Positions 45,505-57,424 of a stretch of DNA of 64,000 bases are shown here, piece after piece. The notes beneath the pieces were generated by a model. It did not search any database. It was given only the letters and a program-made list of their open reading frames with translations, and was not told the DNA's origin. The translations under genes were made by a program, and so were the position numbers. Each line of letters opens with the position of its first letter. Positions within the stretch are counted from its first letter, which is position 1. Source of the DNA: Bretschneidera sinensis. Taxonomy: Eukaryota; Streptophyta; Magnoliopsida; Brassicales; Akaniaceae. The DNA lies in contig CM043702.1 of assembly GCA_023935145.1 (NCBI GenBank), forward strand, positions 79,670,320 to 79,734,319. The letters run 5' to 3'.

Positions 45505-47255
45505 CATGGCCGAGCAGATGGATTGCTCCACTGCTCCTCGGCCCAAAAGCATTCATGGCCGAGCAGATGGATTGCTCCTCGGCCAAAAAGCCTTCATGGC
45601 CGAGCAGATGGATTACCCCACTGCTCCTCGGCCACCAAACATTCATGGCCAAGCAGATGGATTGCTCCACTGCTCCTCGGCCCCAAAGCATTCATGGCCG
45701 AGCAGATGGATTGCGCCACTGCTCCTCGGCCCATAAGCATTCATGGCCGAGCAGATGGTTGTTCCACTGCTCCTCGATCACAAAGCATCCATGGCCGAGC
45801 AGATGGATTGCTCCACTGCTCCTCGGCCACAAAGCCTTCATGGCAGAGTAGATGGATTGCCCCACTGCTCCTCGGCCATAAAGTCTCCATGGCCGAGCAG
45901 ATGGATTGCTCCACTGTTCCTCGGCCACCAAACATTCAGAGCCGAGCAGATTGATTGCTCCACTGCTCCTCGGCCACAAAGCTTTGATGGCCGAGTAGAT
46001 GGATTGCCCCACTGCTCCTCGGCCACAAAGCCTTTATGGCCGAGCAGATGGATTGTTCCAATACTCCTCAGCCACCAAACATTCAGGGCCGAGCAGATGG
46101 ATTGCTCCACTGCTCCTCGGCCACAAAGCCTTCATGGCCGAGCAGATGGATTGCTCCACTGCTCCTCAGCCACCAAACATTCATGGCTGAGCAGATGGAT
46201 TGCTCCGCTGCTCCTCGGCCATAAAGTCTTCATGGCCGAGCAGACGGATTGCCCCACTGCTCCTCGGCCATAAAGCCTTCATGGCCGAGTAGATGGATTA
46301 CTCCACTACGCCTCGGCCGCCAAACATTCATGGCTGAGCAGATGGATTGCTCCACTGCTCCTCGGCCACAAAGCCTTCATGGCCGAGCAGATGGATTGCT
46401 CCACTGCTCCTCAGCCACCAAACATTCATGGCTGAGCAGATGGATTGCTCCGCTGCTCCTCGGCCATAAAGTCTTCATGGCCGAGCAGACGGATTGCCCC
46501 ACTGCTCCTCGGCCACAAAGCCTTCATGGCCGAGTAGATGGATTACTCCACTACGCCTCGGCCGCCAAACATTCATGGCTGAGCAGATGGATTGCTCCAC
46601 TGCTCCTCGGCCAAGAAGCATTCATGACAGAGCAGATGGATTGCTCCTCGGCCTCAAAGCATCCATGACCGAGCAGATGGATTGCTCCACTGCTCCTCGG
46701 CCCAGAAGCATTCATGGCCGAGCTGATGGATTGCTCCACTGCTCCTCGGCCACAAAACCTTCATGGCCAAACAGATGGATTGCTCCACTGCTCTTTGGAC
46801 ACCAAACATTCAGGGCCGAGCAGATGGATTGCTCCACTGCTCCTCGGCCCAGAAGCATTCATGGCCGAGTAGATGGTTGCTCTATTGCTCCTCAACCACA
46901 AAGCATCCATGGCCAAGTAGATGGATTGCTCCACTGCTCCTCGGCCACAAAACATTCATGGCCGAGTAAATGGATTGCTCCACTGCTCCTCGGCCCAGGA
47001 GCATTCATGACCAAGCAGATGGATTGCTCCACTGCCTCTCGGCCACCAAACATTCATGGCCGAGCAGATGGATTTCTCCACTGCTCCTCAGCCCAAAAGT
47101 ATTCATGGTCGAGCAGATGGATTGCTCCACTGCTCCTCGGCGCAGAAGCACTCATGGCTGAGCAGATTTATCACTCCACTGCTCCTCGGTCCAAAGGCAT
47201 TCATGGCCAAGCACCACTGTTCCTCGACCTAGAAACACACACGGCCGAGTAGTGC
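45505..47255. repeat. 49-bp tandem repeat array inside element D
   Basis: About 35 copies of a unit containing GGCCGAGCAGATGGATTGCT and CCACTGCTCCTCGGCCACAA, period 49 bases, with a few shortened units (41 bases at 45561-45602). A block of about 200 bases recurs 245 bases later (46141 and 46386), exactly five units, showing higher-order duplication. Each unit contains CTGCTCCTCGGCC and GGCCGAGCAG in inverted orientation, so each can form a hairpin. Stops are nearly absent in all frames, giving overlapping open stretches that I do not count as genes. Confidence 0.95.
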
Positions 47256-47365
47256 GGGGTCACGCAGACCTTCTCGGTCCTCAACTAATCATTTTCATAC
47301 AAACCAAAGTTGTCATATCATACTTCTTTATGCACAAAAATGTTCCCAATGAAGTGGGGGGCCTG

Positions 47366-47924
47366 TGATTTTACCTAAAATTAACCCCTCCAATAGGAAG
47401 ATGATGCGTGGATCATCGAAGACCCACCCAGCTGCAAGAAGCCACGCGGGAGACCCAGGCTCGAACAGCTAGGCCTCCAGGTCATGATCGCCTTTCAGGG
47501 CTTCATTGCCCCATAGCCGGACCTCCACGTCACCACCACCCTTGAGGCCATCATTGCCCACCCAAGTTGGGATGACAGGTCACCAACCGCCCTTAAACGT
47601 GGATGGCTCCTGATCAAGCCAACAAGGCAAAGTCTTCGTGGACGGACCCCAGCCACCCAACTGGGCCTCCTAGACCTTATCAGATCATCACCACCTCAGG
47701 CAAAGTGCCGCCTCCAAAACCTTATAAAAAGAATCAGGTACTCATCCCAAACGATCCATCTTCACACATAAAACACTGAAGGGAACACTTGTCCCCTGCA
47801 TACATCTTATCACGCTATAACTTAAGCTTCAGAGAATCCCCGAAGGCACTCCTCCGGCGACCCTACAGTCTTTATCTTGTTCCCTGTGCAGGTACATCCA
47901 AGGCTCACATTTTTGGCATCAACA
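47366..47924 (+). repeat. 3' LTR of element D
   Basis: 559 bp, preceded by the polypurine tract GAAGTGGGGGGCCTG (47351-47365). Confidence 0.95.
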
Positions 47925-49918
47925 AGCTTCATCAATGAAATCGCCAGAGAAGTGAACAACTCCTATTCCTTTAGAAATCAAGACACTTTTCATTTCTTGT
48001 ATCTCCAAAATAAAATAAAAAAATTTGAAAAGCAAATTGAATCGAGAAATATGACATTAATTAGCGATTTAGAAAAACCACTTGAAGCAAGCCGATTTTG
48101 ATCTGCGATTTGAGCTGGTGATATGCGATCTTCACTTGTTTGTGGCTAGAGGCTAGCCTCACGAGTTTCACTCGAATCTCAGTCAATAATTGGATTTTAC
48201 AAAGGAGATAATGATGGTAGATTATCGTTGTTGCATAGAAGGAAATTGAGGTTAGTCATAGGACGAGGACAATCGTGCTACGAGAACAACCTTGCGAAGA
48301 GAAGAGACTTGGGATGAGGTGAAGAGATACAATGGCACCATTTCACTTAAATCTCTTCAGGTAATTTTTAACTTTTGGAGGAGTTTAAGTAAATTGATTT
48401 AAGCTTTCTTAAATCTCTTCGAAACGTCGTCGAGAATGCCCATTGAAATCAACAATTAAGATACAAATCCAAAACAAAGAATCAAATAACTTGCTGCTAT
48501 ATTTTGAGAGATGGAAGAGCTAATTGGAGAATTTGAGGGTAATGGGTTTGTGCAAGGCTTAGGTCCACTCAGAGAGGGAAATCGAGAGAGATGAGATTTT
48601 TTGCAATTTGGGAGATAAAAGAGACACAATGCAAATGAGTTAAAAAATAATGTAGATGGTTTTTTAGTTTGGAGATTCATGGAAGATGAATTTATGCAAG
48701 GGATAGGTCAGAGGAAATTCAAGAGAAAAGAAGATAATTTTTTTTTCAAACTTAATTTACAACCGGTTACCTCCTATATGTAACCAATTTTCGCTTCTAA
48801 CATGCAAAAAATCTAAAGGGCTCACATTAAAATGACGCATGCTGCCTCACTTTGAAGTGAGTCATGCTAGAACCCACCATGATATTTTGGTGATTGTTGC
48901 ACGCACTGTCCTCGTCGCAAAGCTTACTTCAATTTCCTCTTTGCAATGGCAATAATCTTCCACATTGTTTAAAAAGGCGGAGTCTGGGCGCGTCCAGAGG
49001 CTGAATGAGGCTAAAACACCCCAAGGCATGAAACCTTGGGCGTTTCTGTTGCTGGGCGTACATTTTTCGAGTCTGGGCGTTCACCCAACCCATAGGCGTA
49101 CACCTTTGACTCCTCGGGTGTCTAGGCGTATGCCCAATGAATTTTTTTTTTATAGATACACGTTACTGTAGACGACTTACTGAGCTACAAATACTCCAAT
49201 AGACTGGCTTGACTGTGAACGCCAATCTTCTATATTACGGATGGTGATGTTGAAATCGAGGTAGTGAGCGGCAAGCTACAACTCTACCGATGATGAAGTT
49301 GTTGATGACCAAAGAAACTCTTCGGAGAAACTAGAGACTCAAAGCCGTTTGAGGAACAAGAAGGTGAAGGAAAATCTCTCTTTTAGACTCAATTTCCTCG
49401 CACCAACGGAAAACACATTGATGTTTTAAGGAAAGAGCTCTCGTTGTTTCTTGTTTTTTTCTTGGGGGAAAAGAAGGGATTGAGTGTTTGTTGGATGGGA
49501 AACCAGAGAAAAATGTTTCTCTGCCCTCTCTTTCTGCTCCTCCTCTATTTCTCTCGCTCTCTCGAAATTTCTAGGAGGAAATATTTGCTTTCTGTAAATA
49601 TATATTTGGCAGATTTATTTTTTTTAACTATTATGGGCTGGAATTTTGGTCCAATATCATTGTTGGACTGCAATTCTTTTCAACTCATTTTTCTAGGCCC
49701 ATGTATAACAAATCTAAATCTAGCAAAAAAATGGAGAGTATGCCACGACAAATGAATGATTTGTTGGAAGCAGATGGGAGATAAAAATCCGTTTTTTTTT
49801 TTCGTAAACGTGATTTACCGATGACAATGGGTTTGGGCACACTGAGGATTCAGGTGTTCTAGCTCGACTTAGGAAACAACTTACAGAGATGGACATGATG
49901 GAAAGCTCACTCACTACC
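47925..49918. other. Host DNA between elements D and E
   Basis: No gene could be assigned. 47930-48100 has an open stretch (SFINEIAREVNNSYSFRNQD) that would continue the DNA left of D. 48970-49145 is rich in GGCGT and TGGGCGT words. 49440-49720 has T-rich open stretches without homology. Confidence 0.4.
49814..49918 (+). other. Possible host exon cut by element E
   Basis: A 35-codon open stretch, with DDNGFGHTEDSGVLARLRKQ and then LTEMDMMESSLTT, runs straight into the LTR of E. The composition is that of an amphipathic coiled-coil helix in a real protein. Its 5' end lacks a clear splice acceptor. I do not recognise the family. Confidence 0.3.
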
Positions 49919-52148
49919 TGTAATACCCGTATTCGTAAAGTCAGGGTAAAGAAGTAAATTAATAAATATAGCATGAAATTAAAATCATATATTTTACGCA
50001 AAGGATTTAGTATTGAACAAAATAATTCTTAAAAAAAGAAAAAAAAAATTTGATCTCACGTAAGTATGAGATCAGAAGAAGAAAAAAAAAACGTGAATAG
50101 TAACAAAAAAAAGGTCAACAATGTCGGCAGCAGGTGGCAGCCCCGCTGCCAAGTAAAAATTGTGAAAGCTTAGTTCTCCACGTCTCCAAAACGTGGAGAC
50201 TTTGTGAGGGTGGGCAGTTAAAGCAAGGAAAAATATATATAAGGGGTAAGCATATGAGACTGAACGATTTCGTTCAGTTTCTTTCAACTTCTCATTTGAT
50301 TTTTCAAAGTAATTGGGGACTTAAAGAAATGCTGAAAGAGCAAAATTTTGAAGAGGTTTTCTATGGAATTTCATAGAGGATCATGAGAAGCTATCAATAT
50401 CAGAAGGTAATAACATAATGTTTATTTTTGAATTTCTGATATTTATAAAATTCCTAGGAAATAAAAGTGAGAATTTTCCAAGTGTGTGGTTTATATCAAA
50501 TTGAAGAATAAATTAGAAAATTTACATAAATATGATCTTAGGTGTTGACGATCTACAACCGGAGGAATTTTTGAGAAAATCGGGAAAGGTAATGAGGTGA
50601 TCCACGGGTAGCTTTAAAAGCTAGGTGGTGAGTTGGATTTACTTTAAGTAGTCTAAATACAAATCAATTATTTGGTGATAATATTAAATTTAATTATTAA
50701 AGTATGATTGGGTGGTAGATAAATATTTGGGTGAATAGATATGGTATAGATGTTGGAATCATAGAAAATTATTATGTGAGAAGAAATATTATTAGAAAGA
50801 TGAGTTGATTTAATAATAGAAGTGAGAAGTGAAATTCTTGATCAGCTATGATTGAGATTTTGATACGAATTATGATGAGATGAATTTTAGTGGATCTTGA
50901 CAAATTTTAATGGATGAATTGATATGATTGGGATGGAATTTGGGTGAATCTTGACAAGCTTTAATGGATTATTTGATGTAATTTGGGATGAAAGGAAATT
51001 TTTTTAGAATAATCAAGATAGCCAATTTAAGTGTTTTAAATTTATGTGTTGTTTTTATATTGCTGTTTATATGCATATTTCATATCATGACTCATATACA
51101 TATGCATTAAATGAGAAAGAAAAGAACCGGGAAGGGGCCAGTCTAATGAAATAACCATGATAGCCGGAATATGCTGGAAATAAAAAGGGACACCGTGCCA
51201 GCCGGTATATGCTGAGAAAATTCCGTGGCAACTGGGACTAAGTTGCAAAGCAAAGAACCGGGAGAGGGCCAGTTTGAGATCATAACAACCTGTCGACAGG
51301 TGGGTAGACGTTCCCATCATAATCATTTATGAATTTGCATCTGTTTTAATTATTGCTGCATGATTGAAATGTTGAGGTGTGATTTACCATCCGAAAAATA
51401 ATTATAGATGATTGAGTCTCACAGAAAGAGATAGTTATGATGAAAATATTATTGAAAAGCTGAGATGTGGTATAGTGTCGTGTATGATGGCTGAGTCTCA
51501 TAAAAAAATACAGCTATGATGATGAGATTATTGAAATGCTTAGATGTGGCATATTATTATGAATTTAATTATAGATGGTTGAGTCTCATAGAAAGAGACA
51601 GTATGGTGATAAGACTTATCTAAATGGTAGACTTTATGATGTGAACCTCATTACGAGATAATTATGAGATAATTGATGGTCTTAAGGTGGATCAATGATT
51701 GAGAAGAAGAGATTGATAGAGAATAAATCTTATGATATGTGTAATGATAGTAAAAAGTTGTCATAAGGTTATGTGAAAAATAAAATATTAAATATTAAAG
51801 GACTATTTATGGAAATTTTGGAATACTTTTAGTACATTTAATTCACTGAGCTTGTGAAGCTCACTCCTCATTGTACAATGATTTTCCGGTAACTGGCTTG
51901 GCAAATTGTTTAGTGAGTTGAGGTTCAGACGAAATCCTTTTCTGTAAGCCGTGTACGTGTCATCATCCTCAGACTAATGAGAAAATAAAATAAAAAAAAA
52001 TTATTTGTAAATCTTCATGCATTTTACGGATTGATGTAAAGTTCTTTTGGTGACATTTATTTTTATGGTTGCATATATGTGTCGTGCTGGGATTCTCAAA
52101 ATGTGATGACACTGTTTTAGGGTGGTCAACCCGGGATGGGTCATTACA
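49919..52148 (+). repeat. 5' LTR of element E
   Basis: 2230 bp, ends CATTACA. TATA box AAATATATATAAGGGG at 50231-50246. Between about 51400 and 51610 a unit with GATTGAGTCTCAYAGAAAGA recurs three times at a spacing of 85-90 bases. Confidence 0.88.
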
Positions 52149-52152
52149 ATTT

Positions 52153-52164
52153 TGGTATCAGAGC
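52153..52164 (+). other. Primer binding site of element E (iMet tRNA type)
   Basis: TGGTATCAGAGC, four bases inside the 5' LTR. Confidence 0.9.
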
Positions 52165-53416
52165 ATTAGGTTTTATGATTATGCAGACTGCATAAAAAAG
52201 CAAAAAAGTGGAGGATTAAAGCAAATTATAGTGAACAGTCTGAGGATGACACGTGGACGCGCTAGAGCTAGAGTTAGAATTGTTGATTTGAGAGGGCGTG
52301 GTAGGCCCACAATATTTTGATAAGTCGAGGTTGAGTCTGAATCTGTGGTTCTTAGAAGGGAATGTGTTGATAATATGATTGATATTAGTAGAAAGAGATG
52401 AGCTAAGATAAGCTCTTACTCATAATTTTGAGAAAATAAATGTATTAGATGATCGAGTGGATAATTTATAACATCAACAGACTAGAGCAGTGCCTGATGT
52501 TGTTAATACAGTAATGGTAGACATTTAAAAAGGGGAAAAGTGGATTTATGCATAAGATGCAGGGAGGTATAATTAAGCTAAATGTTTTGTTATTTAAAGG
52601 ATCTATGAATCCTTTTACGCTTAAGTTTCAGAGAAATATGTGGAGGCATTATTTAGTATTTTATGACAGATGATTGCCTTTACTTCATTTAAGTTTGAAA
52701 AAGACATTTTGTGAATGGTGGAAGGATATTCTTCCCAAGGTAAGTACAAATATTGATAGGCCCTTAAACTGAAATGGGTTTAAGGAAGTTTTTCTTGATA
52801 GATATTTTCTTTATATCTCTAGAGCTCAACAAGATAGAGATATTATTTCTTTTTGGTAAATGTGTTAATTATGGCTTGGTATGATAGCAGGTTTATGGTT
52901 TTGTCAATGGTTGTACCAAAAATGGTAGACCAAGAGGAGAAGAAATATAAGAGGTTCAAAGATGAACTATGTTTTAAGGTTTGATCGAAACTATCTTACA
53001 TGAGGCATATGAATTATGTCAGATTGGTGGATATATTACTTCAGATTAAGAAGGATGTGATAGAGTTTAAGAGAAAGAGTGGTTAAAGAGGCTTAGACAT
53101 GAAAGTTATAGAGGTAGTAGTGGTATGAGTGTACAGGGTGAGAGACCACCCCAGATGAGGCATTCCTTGTCACAGAGAAACTGAAGTACAGAGTCAGAGA
53201 AAAACAGAATATGTTGCTTTTGTATCTCAAAATACTATTGGTGGGACCCTTAGATTTGGGAGACAGGATATGGGAACTGGAAGTCATGGCAGAGGAAGTA
53301 AGTATGCTACCAAGTGGAAGAGGCAATTTGATGTATGATTTTGGGACAAAAGTTTGCTATAGATGAGATATTTATCCCAAAATTTTCAAAATTGAAGTGC
53401 TTTATGTGTAGAGAAA
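52165..53416 (+). pseudogene. Element E gag remnant
   Basis: Frameshifted translation gives an Arg-Gly-rich start (MTRGRARARVRI), then FKGSMNPFTLKFQRNMWRHY, KKTFCEWWKDILPKV and FKEVFLDRYFLYISRAQQDR, the order of a Ty3/Gypsy gag domain. A knuckle remnant CFMCRENGYVNVG, with the zinc His changed to Tyr, lies near 53400. Many stops. Confidence 0.72.
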
Positions 53417-54354
53417 ATGGATATGTCAATGTTGGTTGATCTTGATGCAACCTATTCTTTTGCATCCAGTATTCATATAAAGTCTATTGAAGTATGTGTT
53501 AGTCCTTTGATGCAAAAATATTTTGTTGAAGTTTTCACTAAAGATAAAGTGATAATCATAAATGTTTACAAGGATTGTGTGATTCGTATCAACGATAGAA
53601 AATCTGAAGCGGATTTATTATCTTTAAATATGGTTAATTGTTTCAGAAAGAATGTAGTGTACTCTCGAACTATCCTATTTTTCTCTGATCATTAGGAGAT
53701 GATTGAAGAAAGGTTGAGAGGAGTATTTAGCATACATAATGGATCCTAGAAAGGAAAATAGGAAGTTAGAATAAATATTAATGGTGAAAGATTATTCTAA
53801 TATAATTTCTTGATGAGTTGTCTAGGTTGCCTCCAAGTAGGGAGATAAAGTTTTCTATGAATGTGATATCAGGATCATCACATATATTTAATAGCCCCCT
53901 ACATAATGACATCAGCTAAATTGAGAGAGTTGAACGTGCCATTTTAAGAATTTAAGGTTAAACAATTTATCTGACCTAATGTAGTTGGGGAGTCGGGTGT
54001 TGTTAGTAAAGAAGGAAAATGGAATGATAGGAGTATGTATAGACTACAGATAGTTGGAATAAGAACAAATATATTTTTCCCAAGATAAATGAATTGTTTG
54101 AGCAGTTGCAAGGAGTAAGAGTGTTTTCTAAGATAAATCTGAAATCAGATTATCACCAATTGAAGATAGAGAAGGGAGGCGTACCTAAGATTGTTTTTAT
54201 GACACGTGATGGTCATAAGTTTATGGTGATGCTATTTGGGTTGACTAATGTTCCAGAAATATTCATGAATTTGATGAATCGAGTGTTTAAACCATATCTT
54301 AACAAGTTTATGGTTGTATTTGATTTCTTGATGTATTTTAAGGAGGAAGAACAA
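53417..54354 (+). pseudogene. Element E protease and RT (first part)
   Basis: 53417-53695 corresponds to the protease region (MLVDLDATYSFASS, where the active site is normally DTGAT/S). 54094-54354 is RT: FEQLQGVRVFSKINLKSDYH, where the catalytic Asp of KIDL is Asn, and FGLTNVPEIFMNLMNRVFKP. The VVF...DD catalytic block at 54310 is frameshifted (VVFDFLMYF), and C2 is inserted right after. Confidence 0.78.
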
Positions 54355-55581
54355 TGATGAGTCTTAAATATTGCATATTTTAGACCCTTAACTTATATTT
54401 GTTATGCTATTAGTTAGTAGTATTTTACTTTATTTTACGTTTTTCTTGTGTTTTGTGTGTTTTTACAGCTTTGTGGAGAAAATGAAGCATTTCAGGAGAT
54501 TTGAAGCTTCTGGAGACATTGCGCTCGATCGCATGAGATGTTCGATCGAGTGCACCTGCGCTCGAGCTCACCTGCCTATGATCGAGCGCAAGGTCATCAA
54601 TCCCACATCGAAATGTTTGCAGTGCATCGCACCAGCGCGATCGAGCGCACCAGACACGCGATCGAGCGCATCTGCGATTGATCGCAACATACTGCGATTG
54701 AGCGCACTCGGGCCAATATCCCACATCGTTTTTGCAAGCCACATTAGTCCGGGTCTTCCCCTATATAAACACCACATGACTTCATCATTCAGTGTACAAT
54801 TCCTAAGCCACTTTGGTGTTTACCGGTGGACGTCTGTCAGCATTCTGGTGGATCCCGAAGGCATTGCTACCACGAGGGGAAGCGCCGCCCGTCAGCGAGT
54901 GGAATTTCTCCCATGTAAAATTGTTTATTTATTTCTTTATATTCAGTTGTTTTAGTTTAAATGTTTAGCACTTTTTATTATAGTTTTATTGTTATGAGTG
55001 GCTAGACTCTTCAGCTAAGGTTGAAGATGAAGCCCCGCCGTTGTTTGGCGTAGTAGTTTAGATTTGCTTGTACAAATCTGACAATTTTAAGTATAAATGT
55101 TCTGTCAATTATTTGAGTTAATCTTATAATTGATTGAGTTTAAATTGTCTGTTGGATTTTCTTTGTGTTTCATCTGATGGATACATTGAATGCTTTTCGA
55201 TTAAATTAGATTCCCTTTGTGATTTATTAAGAGCGGATACATCGGGTGCTTTTGGTTTAGTTGGGATATTCTTTGTTTTTTGTCTTATAGTTGGATTCAT
55301 TGAATGTTTTGATAGGCTATATTTTTAGAACATGTATGCTTAAACTTCGGTGGGGTGGATTCAGAAACCTTAATGCTTTTTATTAGTTTTAAAATCAACT
55401 TAGTTTAGTTTTAATTTGTTTTCTAAAATATCATTCACAATTCGGAACTAGGTTAAGATAAAGTTAGTTTAGATTAAAAATATATTTTCACAACACAATT
55501 CCCTGTGGATTCGACCTCGCACTTGCACACACTATATTGCAAATGACTCGTGCACTTGCGAGTAATTTAAAACTCACAACA
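54355..55581 (+). repeat. 5' LTR of element C2
   Basis: 1227 bp. Differs from its 3' partner at several CpG sites, for example CGATTGATCGC here against CGATCGATCGC there. TATA at about 54764. Confidence 0.95.
54520..54775 (+). promoter_or_regulatory. U3 palindrome array and TATA of C2
   Basis: Copies of CGATCGAG, GCGATCGAGCGCA and GCGCTCGATCGCA, about eight in all, stand upstream of the TATA box CTATATAAAC. TCCCACATCG occurs twice (54600, 54719). Confidence 0.7.
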
Positions 55582-55587
55582 AGTTTT

Positions 55588-55605
55588 TGGCGCCGTTGCC
55601 GGGGA
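55588..55605 (+). other. Primer binding site of C2 (tRNA-Asp)
   Basis: TGGCGCCGTTGCCGGGGA equals the complement of the plant tRNA-Asp 3' end including CCA, as far as I recall that tRNA. Confidence 0.9.
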
Positions 55606-55711
55606 CTTGTTTTGTTTGTGAAAATTTTTGGTCTGAATTGATTTTATTTTTCTACTAGTTAGTTATCAATTTAAAAAAAAATAAAAAAATTTAATTTAAT
55701 TAAAAAAAATC

Positions 55712-57424
55712 ATGTGGATGAATCCAGCGCCGGTTTCACAGTTTTTAGAGGATGCCCTCAAGGATTTCATTAAAATGATCGGCCCGTCCCTCAATGCTGC
55801 CAACACTTTCAATGTTGAAAGCTGTTCCATCTGTGCTAGTCCCATGCATCTAGCACAGAATTTCCCATCAATGTCGGCTTGTGCCGAGTATCCTATGGAA
55901 CAAATGAATGCTTTCAATGACTGTTGTTGGCAATCAAATGGATCTTGCTCCGAAACATACAATCCAGGGTGGTGGGACCACTCTAATTTTTCATGGGAGC
56001 AGAACCAACCAATGAATCAGGGAGGAGCCCCTTACCATCAATACACTCCCGAATTTCCTCCACCAATTCCAAGTTATAGTCACTCAGCTTATCCAGCACC
56101 ATCACCCGCTTACCAAGCTCCCATTCAAGCACCAGTATCGGTTTCGCAGTCATTGGAGGATGCTCTCCATGATTTCATGAAAACCACTAGCCAATCTATG
56201 AGTGAAGTGATGAGTGCAACAATAGAAAACACCCAAGCGATTGCCACACTAGAGAGTCAAATTGATCAAATCGCAAGTTACGTGGGTGAAGGAGAGGAAG
56301 AAACGTTCCCCAGTCAAACTGAGCCTAACTTAAAGGAACAGTTTACGGGGGGAAATTCTTCAACTCCGATGCATTGGCAGGAACAAGTGCAATCAACTAT
56401 CCCATACTTGTCTGGGAGACAAGTGGACAATCAAGTGGAAGAGAACCCTGCTATGCACCAAGGGCAAGAGAGTGGCAACAATGAGAAGAGAGATGCTGAG
56501 CCATCTACAGCCACTTGTATTATTAAGGATCTCTCTAGGTCGTTTTTACCTAAAGCGCCTCACCCTGAGAGACTACAAGTGCCCAAGAAAGAAGGGAAGT
56601 CTGAAGACATTATGAAGGCATGCTTTGCTCAGTTTGAAGAGGATTTGGATTTAGATAAGTTACTTGAGCAAGCAAATACTATCGTGGAGTCTGCTCCTCG
56701 GGAGAGTAGTAGGACAGAGGAGACTATGGATGAATCTCGTATTGAGGATCCCTTGGAGGCATGCTTTGCTCACTTTGGAGAGGACTTGGGCTTAGATAAG
56801 TTACTCGATGAAGTAAATGTCATTTTGGAGTCTGATTCTCGAGAAAGCAATGAGAATGAGGAGACCGCCGCACCTGAAACCCCCAAGAAGGAACTTAAGC
56901 CTTTACCAGAAAATATTAAGTATAAGTTCTTAGGTTCAGCCGATAGTTTGCCTATGATTATACCTTCCGATTTGGGTGATGCTCTAGAGGAGAAATTATT
57001 AGACGTCTTAAGAGAGCATCAGGAAGCTATAGGCTGGACTATTGAGGATGTCAAAGGAATCAACCCCTCGTTGGTGATACAAACGATATAGTTGGAGGAT
57101 AATGCCAAGCCATCGAGGAAGCCACAAAGAAGGCTCAACCCTGCTTTGCAAGAGGTTGTGAGGGCAGAAGATATTAAGCTGTTAGAGGCAGGGATCATTT
57201 ATCCCATCTCTGATAGCAAATGGGTGAGCCAGATTCCAGTCGTGCCCAAACATGCTGAATTTACGGTAGTAATTAAAGACAACGAGTTGGTTCCAACTCG
57301 AGTGTAGTCAAGATGGAGAAAGTGTCTAGACTACCGTAAATTGAATGCTGCCACTAGACTTGATCATTTTAAATTCCCATTTATTGATCAGATAGTGGAG
57401 AACTTAGTTGGGCATGTTTACTAA
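55712..57424 (+). pseudogene. C2 gag-RT fusion frame
   Basis: ATG 55712 opens 459 codons to TAG 57089-57091, then continues in frame past TAG 57305-57307 to TAA 57422-57424. It has the same domains as C: VSQFLEDALKDFIKM, CSICASPMHLAQNFPSM (remnant of a zinc knuckle), ETYNPGWWDHSNFSWEQNQ, coiled coil, two acidic repeats and RT up to FIDQIVENLVGH. The acidic repeats appear in the opposite order to C (CFAQFEEDLDLDKLL first, then CFAHFGEDLGLDKLL). Because 459 codons are open, this copy could still have produced a gag-like protein when inserted. Confidence 0.9.

Larger units (their letters stand above)
36575..47924 (+). mobile_element. Tat-clade Gypsy element D
   Basis: Two 559-bp LTRs (36575-37133, 47366-47924) start TGATWYTACCTAAAATTAAC and end TTTTGGCATCAACA, flanked by perfect AGCTT duplications (36570-36574, 47925-47929). 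Gag, protease (VDNGSSADI), RT with YVDD, a second RNase H of the archaeal type, and integrase follow in Gypsy order. Then come an antisense gene and a tandem repeat array before the 3' LTR. The extra RNase H and antisense region are typical of the Tat clade. There are over ten stops in gag-pol, so it cannot transpose by itself. Confidence 0.95.

Noticed and set aside
45335..47252. Many overlapping open frames of 60-252 codons on both strands
   Set aside because: They are produced by the stop-poor 49-bp tandem repeat, which cycles through all frames. No start, codon pattern or homology marks any one of them as a gene.
45505..47255. CRISPR-like array
   Set aside because: The repeats are directly adjacent without unique spacers, in plant DNA inside a retrotransposon.
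54404..54955. A 183-codon frame starting MLLVSSILLYFTFF, also at 58739 (180 codons), 15504 and 19770 (shorter)
   Set aside because: It lies entirely in the LTRs and runs across the GATCGATC array, the TATA box and the start site. Length differs between copies and frames in C are broken. The repetition follows from LTR duplication.
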